From positions 1 through 48,149 of the forward strand of contig CAAEBM010000021.1 in NCBI GenBank assembly GCA_900754115.1: a DNA stretch of 48,149 bases, in the 5' to 3' direction. The notes beneath the pieces are model-generated. The model was given only the letters and a program-made list of their open reading frames with translations, was not told the origin of the DNA and did not search any database. This document shows positions 1 through 8,568 of the stretch, in pieces. Made by a program: the position numbers and the translations under genes. How positions within the stretch are numbered: the first letter of the stretch is position 1; each line of letters opens with the position of its first letter. This DNA comes from Bacilli bacterium (lineage in GTDB: Bacteria; Bacillota_I; Bacilli_A; RFN20; CAG-631).

Positions 1-1
1 A

Positions 2-703
2 TCTTCATTTTTGTATGTATTAATAGGATTAAAAGGATGTTATGATGGTTATTCTGGAGAATATCCAAATTTATACACAGTGGCTATTAATAGTATTTTA
101 TGGAATAATGGATATTCATATAGTGCAGATCGGCGTGCAGATCCTAAAATAGAAGTAATAGATGAAGATATATATGGTAGAATCATGTTTACCTATTATG
201 AAAAATATTACTCTGGTGGAAATATATCCTTTTCAGCCTTAGTCATTTGCCAATATTCAAATCAAAAAGATGTGTATTACTATGAAGATACAAACTACAT
301 TATTAAAGAACAAAAAGGACCCCTTAATGATTTTAATGAGGAAGAAATGGAGCAATTAAAGACAAACAACGATTGGAATCAAAAAATGAATTTGAAACAG
401 TGTATAAAGAAAAAAATCACAACAGACAAACCTACCATACCTCATGAAAAGGAAGTGAAAAATAAAATAATTGATGAATTCCATTTGGAAAATGAAGATT
501 GTTTATTTGTAGACTTTTTAACAAGTGATTCAAATAATAATAATTTTATAATTTATGGATATATATATATAAATGAAATTTGTTTTATTGGACTCGTTGA
601 AAATAGCACATCTATTAAAAATATAAACTTTCTTATTCCGTCCAATGTGTATGATTATAAAACAGAATTGATTGAATTTAAAAAATCAAATAACTGGGTT
701 TAA
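2..703 (+). CDS. hypothetical protein, 5' partial
   Basis: The frame is open to the left edge of the window, so the gene probably begins outside it; the first possible internal start is a TTG at base 11. At least 230 residues are visible. The N-terminal part is rich in Tyr and Gly (CYDGYSGEYPNLYTVAINS), followed by alternating hydrophobic and charged beta-like stretches. The C-terminal half is Asn/Lys/Ile-rich and has no long membrane segment. I do not recognise the family. The gene is convergent with the SGNH lipoprotein and separated from it by a perfect hairpin. Its AT-rich codon use resembles the accessory genes more than the housekeeping genes, which is a weak hint of horizontal origin. 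Confidence 0.6.
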   Translation, partial: SSFLYVLIGLKGCYDGYSGEYPNLYTVAINSILWNNGYSYSADRRADPKIEVIDEDIYGRIMFTYYEKYYSGGNISFSALVICQYSNQKDVYYYEDTNYIIKEQKGPLNDFNEEEMEQLKTNNDWNQKMNLKQCIKKKITTDKPTIPHEKEVKNKIIDEFHLENEDCLFVDFLTSDSNNNNFIIYGYIYINEICFIGLVENSTSIKNINFLIPSNVYDYKTELIEFKKSNNWV

Positions 704-744
704 AACCTAAAAATAGATTCATGACGAATCTATTTCAATGGTCT

Positions 745-771
745 GACACACTAGATATAATCTAGTGTGTC
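745..771. terminator. hairpin between convergent genes
   Basis: This is a perfect 12-bp inverted repeat (GACACACTAGAT / ATCTAGTGTGTC) with a 3-nt loop. It lies between the stop codons of two convergent genes and probably ends transcription from both sides, although the T-run is poor. A second perfect 9-bp hairpin (AATAGATTC / GAATCTATT) sits just left of it at 712-734. Confidence 0.55.
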
Positions 772-774
772 GGT

Positions 775-1791
775 TTAAATTTCACTTAAGATTCTTTTGG
801 CTAATGTTTCATGTCCTAATTGAATGGGATGAATTCCATCATAGATATAACTTTGCCAATTACTGCTATCCCACAAATCCATTGTAGGAATAGAAATGAA
901 GTGATATTTTTGGACAATCTCAAGAATTTTATTATTGTATTCTTCTCTTGTCGTGCCATATCCTGTAGTAAAAGCAGCATTTGTATCTTGACCCCAGGTT
1001 GCAAAAGGAATCAAAATTGCGACAATTCTAATTTTTGGATTATAAGAAAGTAAGGTTTTATATATGTAATTAAGGGAACCTGCAAAAGTGCTTTCTTCAA
1101 AAGTTTGTGGATCTTCTTCAATTGATCCTAAAGGAATACAACGCATAAAATCATTTGTTCCTATTAAAATAAAGGCATAATCAGATTGTGCTACTTCTTC
1201 TTGAGAATTTTTTACTCGATTATAAGCTGAAATATGGGGTTCTACTATCGTGGGATAATAAGCAGCAGTAGCACCACTATAGGAAAGGTTAAAATGTTGT
1301 TTTAACATTGCTTTTTCCTGAATGATTTCTGGATAATATTTTAAATTGTTATATTGTTCATATCCTGGACGTCGTGAAGGATCAGAATCAGTGATTGAAT
1401 CTCCATAAAAAACAGCAGTTTTTTGGAAAAGACGACCTTTGTCTATCGTAAAATGTTCGTTCATATAATCATCTTGACAGACAGAAACAGGTATTTTTTG
1501 AATAAATTTAGAAGATTTAATCGTTAAAATCGTATTTCCCAACGTTTTTCCTAAAATAATTCCTAAATCTTGATCTAATAGAGCAATATCAGAATTAGCA
1601 ATTTCAATCGTTAAAGCTTCATTTAGGTAGGCTTCATTTAACATACTATAAACATTATAGGATTCTTGTACTGCAATTTCAATTTTTGACAAATGACAGA
1701 TTTCTTGTTCTTTTAAAGAAGAAGCATTTGATGATGATTGACAACCCGTTGTAAAAAGTAAGCAGGTGGCCAAAAAGAGTGTTTTTTTCAT
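775..1791 (-). CDS. SGNH/GDSL-family hydrolase lipoprotein
   Basis: This is a predicted membrane-anchored lipoprotein. The signal peptide ends in the lipobox FTTGC, with lipid-bearing Cys17. Residues about 35-105 look like a small beta domain, possibly Ig-like. Residues about 125-338 form an SGNH hydrolase fold: block I GDSIT (nucleophile Ser132), GTND (Asn213) and DGIHP (Asp318, His321). Enzymes of this family remove acyl groups from lipids or from surface polysaccharides; the substrate here cannot be told. The start overlaps the stop of the upstream F420-ligase-like gene by 4 nt, so the two are probably translationally coupled. Its outer-surface position suggests envelope modification. Confidence 0.85.
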   Translation of the reverse strand: MKKTLFLATCLLFTTGCQSSSNASSLKEQEICHLSKIEIAVQESYNVYSMLNEAYLNEALTIEIANSDIALLDQDLGIILGKTLGNTILTIKSSKFIQKIPVSVCQDDYMNEHFTIDKGRLFQKTAVFYGDSITDSDPSRRPGYEQYNNLKYYPEIIQEKAMLKQHFNLSYSGATAAYYPTIVEPHISAYNRVKNSQEEVAQSDYAFILIGTNDFMRCIPLGSIEEDPQTFEESTFAGSLNYIYKTLLSYNPKIRIVAILIPFATWGQDTNAAFTTGYGTTREEYNNKILEIVQKYHFISIPTMDLWDSSNWQSYIYDGIHPIQLGHETLAKRILSEI

Positions 1792-2996
1792 GAATCATTT
1801 TCCTTTGTGTAATTATCAAAATAGCCTTGTATTAAAATAATGGGGGTTCCTTTATCTCCACTTCCTGAAGTTAAATCACAAAGAGAGCCGATTAAATCGG
1901 TAAGTCTACGAGGAGTTGTACCTTGTGTCACCATTGTTCCTTTTAAACTTTCATTTTTAACATCTTTTTCATGAATATATTGCTTAATCGCTTCTTGTAG
2001 TTCTTTTCCTTTTAAAGTGGCAAAATCATTATCGGCTAGATATTTTAATTTTACTTCATTTGGCGTTCCTTCTAATCCACTTGTATATCCTGGAGAAACA
2101 ACTGGATCGGCTAATTCCCAAATTTTACCCACAGGATCTTTAAATGCACCATCTCCATAGACCATTACTTCAAGGGTTTTACCAGTTTTTTGTTTTAACT
2201 TTGCTTGCACTTCTAAAACAAATTCTTGACAATGAGTAGGAAATAATTTGACGGAAGTTTCTGTGGCTTTGTTAGAACCTAATAAGCCATATTGAGGATT
2301 ACAACCACTTTGGTTGATGGGTTGTTTTAAAATGTCATCTAGACCATATACTAATTGTGCACCTTGTTCTTTTAAAATTCTTTTTGTTCTTTCTCTTGAA
2401 TGAATATCACAAGTTAAAATATAAGGTGTATAATTTAAAATCGCTTGTGGTTGATTTGCAAAAATAATTTGTACTTCACAACCTTGTTCTTCAATTAAAT
2501 TTTTATAAAAATCAACATAATCTACGCCAGTAAAGTAATGTTTTTGATAGCCAAATAAACGTCTATAATCTTCTAAAGTTAACACATCAGTCCATGGATT
2601 GACTTTTTTTTGGTCTAAAAGATCTAAATCAATTAAATGATTTCCTACTTCATCGGAAGGATAACTGAGCATTAAAATCATTTTTTTGATTCCTTTTGCA
2701 ATTCCTTTTAAACAGACCGAAAAACGATTTCGACTTAATATTGGAAAAATTACTCCTACTGTTTTGTCTTCAAATTTTAAAGCAACATCAGCCGCAATTT
2801 GCTCAATAGTAGCATAATTTCCTTGACTACGTGCGACAACTGCTTCCGTGATAGCAACGACATCTTTATCGTGCAAAACGATTCCTTCTTTAGTAAGATC
2901 ATAAATGGTCTCCGTGACGATATCAGCTAAAGGATCTCCTTGTTTAATAATTGGAGCTCTGACTCCCATTGATACCGTTCCTACTTTTCTACTCAT
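1788..2996 (-). CDS. coenzyme F420-0:L-glutamate ligase-like protein
   Basis: The sequence resembles the F420 ligase (CofE, PF01996) family: an N-terminal VRAPIIKQGDPLADIV segment, a central region with a predicted Rossmann-like core, and a C-terminal VMVYGDGAFKDPVGKIWELADP segment. CofE adds glutamate to coenzyme F420-0, but no F420 genes are visible here and low-GC Firmicutes generally lack F420. A related gamma-glutamyl or amide-forming ligase is therefore more likely. At 402 residues it is longer than archaeal CofE (about 250), as is usual for the Firmicutes members. The ATG has an upstream AAAGGGGG ribosome binding site. It sits between the PH-domain gene (43-nt gap) and the SGNH lipoprotein (4-nt overlap), probably as one operon. 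Confidence 0.75.
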   Translation of the reverse strand: MSRKVGTVSMGVRAPIIKQGDPLADIVTETIYDLTKEGIVLHDKDVVAITEAVVARSQGNYATIEQIAADVALKFEDKTVGVIFPILSRNRFSVCLKGIAKGIKKMILMLSYPSDEVGNHLIDLDLLDQKKVNPWTDVLTLEDYRRLFGYQKHYFTGVDYVDFYKNLIEEQGCEVQIIFANQPQAILNYTPYILTCDIHSRERTKRILKEQGAQLVYGLDDILKQPINQSGCNPQYGLLGSNKATETSVKLFPTHCQEFVLEVQAKLKQKTGKTLEVMVYGDGAFKDPVGKIWELADPVVSPGYTSGLEGTPNEVKLKYLADNDFATLKGKELQEAIKQYIHEKDVKNESLKGTMVTQGTTPRRLTDLIGSLCDLTSGSGDKGTPIILIQGYFDNYTKENDS

Positions 2997-3039
2997 TTTT
3001 TGTTTCCCCCTTTAAAAATATTTTTATATATCAACCAAA

Positions 3040-3678
3040 TTATTTACGATATTTGGTTTGATATCCTTGATTGATAGTTGGTCGTAATTCGTTTGGATAA
3101 TGCATATCGGTTTGAATATCGACAACCATTTGATTTAAACGAGCAGCAATTTCATAAGGTTTTGTTAAATCATGTAAAACAACAGATTGATAAGGTCCTT
3201 TAATATAAATGTCGCCAACTTTTAAAAGTTTATCTAACCAATTGACATGGCAACGGATTCCACCAATTTCTAAAAAATAAATGGATTTATAATCAATTCC
3301 AATAATTCCACTACGAATAATAATTTTCTTGTTTGTAATGACATATTGAATGTTTTTATGTTGTAAACTAGAGGTGATGATATTAGCTAGCCAAATCCAA
3401 ACAGGGGCTAAATGTAAAATAAAAAAGACAATTAAAACCCATATAAAAGCGCCTAAGGATTTAGCAAAACGGCAAATTAGATAAATAAAGGCTCCATCAA
3501 AAAGCAACCAAATGAGTACAATGGGGAGCATTTTAACAACGGCTCCTAAAATGTAGGCACTTTTTTTAGGTTTTCCTTCCCAAAAAATTTCTTCTTGGTC
3601 TTCTAATAAGTCTTGTATGCTCGTTTCTTTTGATTGAGAATCTAAATCGGAAAATAAATTTTCTTTTCTTTTGCCCAT
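3040..3678 (-). CDS. PH-domain (bPH2-type) membrane protein
   Basis: This protein of 212 residues has an acidic, Ser/Gln-rich cytoplasmic N-terminus, two membrane segments (about residues 42-65 and 72-100) and a C-terminal bacterial PH-like domain (QYVITNKKIIIRSGIIGIDYKSI). That arrangement is typical of YdbT/YdbS-like proteins, whose function is poorly known. I chose the ATG at 3678 because a strong AAAGGAGAGG ribosome binding site (3685-3694) ends 6 nt before it; a start 7 codons further upstream would place that site inside the gene. It is the first gene of the likely three-gene minus-strand operon. Confidence 0.75.
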   Translation of the reverse strand: MGKRKENLFSDLDSQSKETSIQDLLEDQEEIFWEGKPKKSAYILGAVVKMLPIVLIWLLFDGAFIYLICRFAKSLGAFIWVLIVFFILHLAPVWIWLANIITSSLQHKNIQYVITNKKIIIRSGIIGIDYKSIYFLEIGGIRCHVNWLDKLLKVGDIYIKGPYQSVVLHDLTKPYEIAARLNQMVVDIQTDMHYPNELRPTINQGYQTKYRK

Positions 3679-3794
3679 ACAAATCCTCTCCTTTAGCACA
3701 AAAATATCATATAAAAAAATGAGTCAATTTACAATAAAAAATGTTTGAATTTTAAAAAAAATGTCTATTCAAAAACCATTAAGTTAAAAAATAA

Positions 3795-3818
3795 AAAAGG
3801 TTAATTTGTAAACCTTTT
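3795..3818 (-). terminator. rho-independent terminator
   Basis: An 8-bp stem (AAAAGGTT / AACCTTTT) with an 8-nt loop is followed, on the minus strand, by a U-rich run. It lies downstream of the gene at 3904-4254. Confidence 0.55.
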
Positions 3819-3903
3819 AAAAATATAAAACTAAAAATTATGTCCTTTAAATATTTTGTATATAGATATATTTTAATCTTGAATAAAACGTCAATCAAAT
3901 GAA

Positions 3904-4254
3904 TTATTTTTTTCCATATAAATTCACTTTTTTGTTTGTTTTTAGTGCATATTCTATTTTAAAAATTGTACTTGTACCAATATATCCATTTTTATTTATG
4001 ACAAAAATTTCATCAACCATATCTATTTTTCTTTTATGCATATCATCAAGCATTTTTTTAGTGTCTTTTTTAAACCTTTCATCTTCTTGACTATACTCAA
4101 AAAATCCAACAGATAAAACAATATTTCCTTCTAAAGTCAATCTTTTTTGTTCTCGTAGAAATTCTTTTTTAAATTTAGTGCTACCATATAAAGTAATCAC
4201 TTTATATTTTCCAATTATTTTATCCCTTCTTTTTTGTAATAATTTATATAACAT
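3904..4254 (-). CDS. nucleoside 2-deoxyribosyltransferase-like / DUF4406-like protein
   Basis: This small cytosolic protein carries KYKVITLYGSTKFKKEF near its N-terminus, then KKMLDDMHKRKIDMVDEIFVIN and GYIGTSTIFKIEYALKTNKKV. The pattern is that of nucleoside deoxyribosyltransferase-like Rossmann proteins common in Firmicutes and phages. The real substrate is unknown. The ATG at 4254 gives 116 residues; a TTG at 4290 would add 12, but it has no ribosome binding site and neither start has a strong one. The proposed left end of the integrative element lies only about 80-100 bp upstream, so the gene's original promoter may have been displaced. Confidence 0.6.
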   Translation of the reverse strand: MLYKLLQKRRDKIIGKYKVITLYGSTKFKKEFLREQKRLTLEGNIVLSVGFFEYSQEDERFKKDTKKMLDDMHKRKIDMVDEIFVINKNGYIGTSTIFKIEYALKTNKKVNLYGKK

Positions 4255-4357
4255 CAGTCTTTTTTCTTTACTAAGGTCGGGTTCTAGCAAAATAGAGTGT
4301 GTGCTCTATGGACAAAAATATTAGGAAAATAAAGGGTTTTAGCAATATAAGAAAATA

Positions 4358-4404
4358 TTTGCTGTCTTTTGATAATAAAAAATGACAGCAATTGACAGCA
4401 AATG
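4358..4404. repeat. integrase arm-type repeats, left end
   Basis: There are three copies of GACAGCAA here: one inverted (TTTGCTGTC at 4358-4366) and two direct copies exactly 10 bp apart (TGACAGCAAT and TGACAGCAAA at 4383-4402). A fourth copy lies just after the integrase gene at 9930-9939, and the 13-mer TTGACAGCAAATG is exact at 4392-4404 and 9929-9941. Spacing of one helical turn and presence at both element ends fit arm-type binding sites of a tyrosine integrase. The rest of 4255-4557 shows no convincing gene; a small inverted repeat (ATAGAG / CTCTAT) lies at 4293-4310. Confidence 0.5.
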
Positions 4405-4557
4405 TGATGTTTTTACTAAACTTGGTTGCTTTTGAACTGCCTAAAACAATATAAAACTTTTTTCGCTTATTATAAATACAAAACAATCTTTTAGTTGTAT
4501 TAATTATGTAAAATTAGGAATTTATTGTATAATTATATACATTAAAGGAGAAAAGTT

Positions 4558-5430
4558 ATGACTGAATGGGAATCTGCAAAGCACTTTATTTATGCCAAAA
4601 AAGATATTGATAGTATGATGTATATTGATGAAAATTTATTTAAAATTCCAATGCCGTTAAGAAAAGAGTATGTTGACAGGATTAGAGACCACTTTTACAT
4701 AAATTGTTGTGTTGTAGTTGATGATTTTTTGGATAAAAATAGAATAGAAAATTCTAAAGAACATAAATATAGAACAGAATGGAAAGAACATAGAGAGCAC
4801 ATTAAACAGATTTATTACGAAAGAGATAAAAATTCAGCTCATATAGATGAAAATTATAGAAGCACTTATTATCAATCTTTCAAACAATTAATTAACGAAA
4901 TGAAAAGACAATTAAACTCTGTATATGTTGAATGCAGAAAAAACTTACCAAATGAAATCACTATTGATTATTTCCCACATGATAAGATATTGTTTAGGCT
5001 TATTAATAAAGTGGATAGCGCATATGAAGATGAGATAAATAAATCAAAATATGTTGACCACAAAGAAGGATATGCAACTGGTAATTTGATGAAGCCAAGA
5101 CAAGTCGTATATGATATAAAGGAACTTAGGGGTTTATCTGAAGATAAGAAAAAGGAGCTTGCAGTTTTGGTTGATGCTGGGTTAAATTTTTATGAAGCAC
5201 AACAAAACTTACAAGATTTTTATATTTTGGTAAATGAAATTCATCAATTACATTTATGGACATTTAATGTTTCTAACAGAATTAATGTGTATAAAAAATT
5301 GAAAGATACAGGAATTATTGACCAATTTGATAGACCAAAGAAAATTTGTTTACTAACTCAAAAAGCAATTAATAATGCTTACAACATGGCAAATTATATT
5401 TGGGGATATGGTATTTGGGATAAAAAATAA
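4558..5430 (+). CDS. hypothetical protein next to restriction-modification genes
   Basis: The gene is intact, 290 residues, with a good AAAGGAG site 6 nt before the ATG. I do not recognise the family. The protein appears soluble and largely helical, rich in Lys, Tyr, Asn and Asp. Residues about 30-115 carry many charged residues with regular hydrophobic spacing (possible coiled coil), and the region about 165-235 (LRGLSEDKKKELAVLVDAGLN) looks like a compact helical domain. It lies 77 nt upstream of the HaeIII-like methyltransferase in the same orientation, inside the element. A role in the restriction-modification cassette or as an independent defence or maintenance factor is inference. Unlike its neighbours it has no visible lesion. 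Confidence 0.7.
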   Translation: MTEWESAKHFIYAKKDIDSMMYIDENLFKIPMPLRKEYVDRIRDHFYINCCVVVDDFLDKNRIENSKEHKYRTEWKEHREHIKQIYYERDKNSAHIDENYRSTYYQSFKQLINEMKRQLNSVYVECRKNLPNEITIDYFPHDKILFRLINKVDSAYEDEINKSKYVDHKEGYATGNLMKPRQVVYDIKELRGLSEDKKKELAVLVDAGLNFYEAQQNLQDFYILVNEIHQLHLWTFNVSNRINVYKKLKDTGIIDQFDRPKKICLLTQKAINNAYNMANYIWGYGIWDKK

Positions 5431-5507
5431 AATTTTTAATATTAAGCAATGCAAATTTGTTAAATTTATGATATAATACACCTATATCTTATTAAAGGGA
5501 AATACTT

Positions 5508-6514
5508 ATGAAAATTTTAAGTTTATTTAGTGGTTGTGGCGGATTAGATTTAGGATTTGAAAAGGCTGGATTTGAAATACCCGTAGCAAATGAATTCGAC
5601 CCAACAATTTGGGAAACATTTAAGGTTAATCATCCAAAGACACAACTATTAGAGTGTGATATAAAAAATATAAAAGAAGAAGATTTACCAAAAGATATAG
5701 ATGGTATTATTGGTGGACCACCTTGCCAATCTTGGTCTGAAGCAGGAGCAATGAGAGGAATAAATGATAGTCGTGGTCAATTATTTTTTGAATATATACG
5801 ATTACTAAAAATTTTAAAACCAAAATTCATTTTAGCTGAAAATGTAAGTGGAATGCTATCAAAAAAACATAAAGAAATAGTTGATAACTTGATAACTTTA
5901 TTAAACTTTTTAAAGATTGTGGCTATGATGTGTCTTTGACATTGGTAAATGCAAAAGATTACGGTGTTGCCGAAGAAAGGAAAAGAGTCTTTTATATTGG
6001 ATTTAGAAACGACCTAAAGATTGATTTTAAATTTCCAGAAGGTTCAACAAAAGATGATAATAAGAAAATTACATTACGCAAAATATTATGGGACTTAAAA
6101 GATACAGCTGTTCCAGCTGAAGATAAAAACTATCATAATCCAAAGGCGGTAAATAATAATGAATATTTTGTTGGTGCATATTCTCCTATGTTTATGAGCA
6201 GAAATAGAGTAAAATCATGGGACGAACAAGCATTTACTGTACAAGCTTCTGGAAGACAGTGTCAAATTCATCCACAAGCTCCTAAACTGATTAAAGTTGG
6301 ATTGAATAGATGTGAGTTTGAAAGTGGTAAAGAATATCTTTATAGAAGGATGACTATTAGAGAAGTTGCAAGAATTCAAGGTTTTCCTGATGACTTTAAA
6401 TTTATTTACAATAAAATTGATAACGCTTATAAAATAATTGGTAATGCTGCCCCTGTTAATTTGGCGTATGAAATTGCATTAGCGATTAAAAAAGTTTTAG
6501 AAGATAAGGAGTAA
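5508..6514 (+). pseudogene. C5-cytosine DNA methyltransferase (HaeIII-like), frameshifted
   Basis: The two parts (5508-5939 and the overlapping downstream frame to 6514) together cover a whole m5C methyltransferase. Visible motifs: I LSLFSGCGGLDLGF (AdoMet binding), IV GGPPCQSW (catalytic Cys), VI ENV, a variable target-recognition region, IX RMTIREVARIQGFPDDF and X GNAAPVNLAYEIA. The frame is broken by an exact 8-nt tandem duplication at 5881-5898. Removing one copy restores a continuous protein of 332 residues, the size of M.HaeIII. The gene is followed after 3 nt by a HaeIII-like nuclease gene, so the predicted target is GGCC. As read, translation ends after motif VI and the product would be inactive. 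Confidence 0.85.
5881..5898 (+). repeat. 8-bp tandem duplication that breaks the methyltransferase
   Basis: TTGATAAC occurs twice in a row, followed by TT (2.25 units). The unit is not a multiple of three, so the extra copy shifts the frame by two. With one copy the local protein reads EIVDNFIKLFKDCGYDVSLT, which joins both halves smoothly. Confidence 0.85.
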
Positions 6515-6517
6515 AGT

Positions 6518-7452
6518 ATGAGTATTCAAAGCAATAATCAAGGTAGAGCTTAAGAGTATATCTGCATAAACACTTTAAACAACGAAATAAATAAATATCG
6601 TAAATCTGAGATAGTAAAAAATTCAGCTTTGATGGCTGATGAACATGCTTGGAATTTGATAAATAGTGAGTTAAAAACATTATTGATTGAAAGTGCAAAT
6701 GCTGTCGTATCTACAATTTTTGAAATGGAACCAATGATTTATTAACGTTAAAAATACAAACCGGTAGTGAAGGCAAAGAAGGAGATGTTAGAGACATTGT
6801 TATATCCCGTACGAATATTGAATGGCAAATAGGATTAAGTATAAAACATAATCATTTTGCCGTAAAACATAGCAGATTAGCAAAGAATTTGGACTTTGGC
6901 AAAAAGTGGTTTAATGTTCCTTGCTCAGCAACATATTGGAATGAAGTTAAACCTGTTTTTGCAATGCTTGAAAATTTAAAGCAGAAACGAACCAAATGGA
7001 ATGAACTTCCATCAAAAGATAAACAAGTGTATGTTCCATTGCTAACAGCTTTTAAAAACGAAATTTTAAATTCTTATAAAGAAGATAAAACAATTCCAGA
7101 GAAAATGGTTGAATACTTATTAGGTGAGTTCGATTTTTATAAAGTGATTAGTATAGATGCAAAGAAGACAACTAGAATACAATCATACAATATGCATGGA
7201 ACATTAAATCAATCAACTAGAACAATAAAACCTAAAATATTTATCCCTCTTGCAGAATTGCCAACAAGAATTGTAGGTTTTGATTTTAAACTTAATAGCA
7301 CAAACACATTAGAGCTTTATATGGATTGTGGATGGCAGTTTAGTTTTAGAATACATAACGCAGAAACAATGGTAGTTCCAAGTTTAAAATTTGATGTTCA
7401 AATTGTTGGAATGCCAGTAACCATTATAACTATAGATTGTTTGTGGGAATAA
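6518..7452 (+). pseudogene. HaeIII-family type II restriction endonuclease, broken
   Basis: The conceptual protein starts MSIQSNNQGRA at an ATG 3 nt after the methyltransferase stop, with an AAGGAG site ending 6 nt before it. It matches the HaeIII restriction endonuclease family (PF09556), which cuts GGCC: EGDVRDIV, EWQIGLSIKHNHFAVKHSRLAK, EYLLGEFDFYKVISID and a C-terminal QFSFRIHNAET / IVGMPVTIITIDC. Two lesions are seen. Codon 12 is TAA (6551-6553) where relatives have Tyr (GRAYEYI), and near 6740 the frame changes with apparent loss of some residues between EPMI and LTLKIQTG. Only the C-terminal 187 residues remain open (6889-7452). The nuclease is therefore almost certainly dead. Confidence 0.8.
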
Positions 7453-7741
7453 TTAGTTTTTTTGTAATAAATGTATAAAAGCATTCCAAATACAAAGGCA
7501 GTGAACGAATAATAAAGAAATAAAGGAATAAAGTAAAAGCAGAAAAATTAGACGACATTAAGTTTGTTTAGATGTATAATGGGTTATTGCAAATTATTGA
7601 CTCTACCCTTCTTCTGACTGATATAAATGATAAAAGGAAATTAATAACCAAATTTTATATAAAAATATTTATAAAAGTTGAAAATAAAGAGAAAGTTTTT
7701 ACAAATAGAAACTTAATAAATCAAATAATTATTGTTTTAAA

Positions 7742-7770
7742 AAAGTAAGTTTTTGCTTACTTCTTTTTTT
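7742..7770 (+). terminator. rho-independent terminator
   Basis: AAGTAAG, a 6-nt loop and CTTACTT are followed by a C and a T-run. It lies about 300 nt downstream of the broken nuclease gene in the element. Confidence 0.7.
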
Positions 7771-8319
7771 TGTTGTGTAAAAATTTTAAAATTTTTTTTA
7801 GAAAATTGTTTAATATGACCCCACGATTAGCAATTTTTTGTAGTTATATAAGTAGAGAGACTAATATCTTTGCAGAAGCAGAGATATTTTTTCTTATTAA
7901 ATTTTTCCGCATTATCAAATGGTGATAATGCGAGAATAGTAAAATCATTTAAAAGGAGGTGCGAAATGTAAAATTAAATTAAAAACTCAAAATCTAAAAC
8001 TAAAAAGGAGGAAGTTTGTCGAAAATATAACAAGATGTAAAGATTTTCAAAAGAATTTAGAAGAAGCGGGATAAGAAATGGAATCAAAATTTTGTTGGAG
8101 AGCCCTAAAAGCCTTATAAATAAAGGACTTTTTTGACTCACCCCAAAATCTCAATGTTTCACTTTTGATTCATTTCGCTTTTTGCACAAGTGGGACACCC
8201 ACTTTGCCTTTTTGTAATTATATCACAGTTTAGAAAGTCGAAAATTAAAAATAGAAAGAAATGAATAGAAATTTTTAATTAAACATAAAAAAGAAATTTT
8301 AATCTTCAGGAGGACTTAA
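7771..8319 (+). other. non-coding, hairpin-rich stretch of the element
   Basis: No convincing gene is seen between 7453 and 8319. The right part holds structured DNA: a perfect 10-bp hairpin (CGCATTATCA / TGATAATGCG, 7908-7932); two strong ribosome-binding-like sequences (AAAAGGAGGTG near 7950 and AAAAAGGAGGA near 8004) followed only by an ATG-TAA start-stop and a very short frame; a terminator-like hairpin with a T-run (8107-8134); and a perfect AAGTGGG / CCCACTT hairpin before a T-run (8188-8212). The stretch may be a remnant of deleted genes or a regulatory leader for the excisionase-integrase pair. Confidence 0.4.
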
Positions 8320-8568
8320 ATGAATAATGCAATAAACTTAAACGAACTTATACGAAGCGAAGTGAATAAAATTTCTTTAAAATATGGCAAAGACTTTTTA
8401 GACTGTGAAGACCTTATCAAAATTACTGGACTTGGAAGAGATAATGTAAGAAATCTTATGAGAAGCAAAACTTTTTTTACAACAAAACTAGGCAAAAGAC
8501 AAGTTGTAAGTGTTCTTAATTTTGTTACTTGGCTAACACTCTCGGGCTCTCAAAGTGAGGTGCGCTAA
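8320..8568 (+). CDS. excisionase-like small DNA-binding protein
   Basis: This protein has 82 residues. Residues about 22-52 (KDFLDCEDLIKITGLGRDNVRNLMRSK) form a helix-turn-helix of the kind found in excisionases that precede tyrosine integrases, followed by a short basic wing (TKLGKRQVVSV). It would bend DNA at the element ends and steer the integrase towards excision. A TCAGGAGGAC ribosome binding site precedes the ATG. Its stop overlaps the integrase start (TAATG), so the two were translationally coupled. The gene itself looks intact, although its partner integrase is dead. Confidence 0.7.
   Translation: MNNAINLNELIRSEVNKISLKYGKDFLDCEDLIKITGLGRDNVRNLMRSKTFFTTKLGKRQVVSVLNFVTWLTLSGSQSEVR

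Noticed and set aside
4358..4404. Possible short CRISPR-like array from repeated TGACAGCAA
   Set aside because: The units are only 9-10 bp and few, without spacers of constant length; integrase arm sites explain them better.
4271..4486. Minus-strand ORF of 71 codons at the left end of the element
   Set aside because: It covers the arm-type repeats, has no ribosome binding site and no protein-like pattern.
5508..6514. Depletion of GGCC sites as evidence of an active HaeIII-like system
   Set aside because: GGCC occurs many times across the window, and the nuclease and methyltransferase genes are broken.
6551..6553. UAA read as an amino acid in the element (TAA in both the nuclease and integrase)
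   Set aside because: Frameshifts in the same genes show decay, and TAA ends many intact genes nearby.
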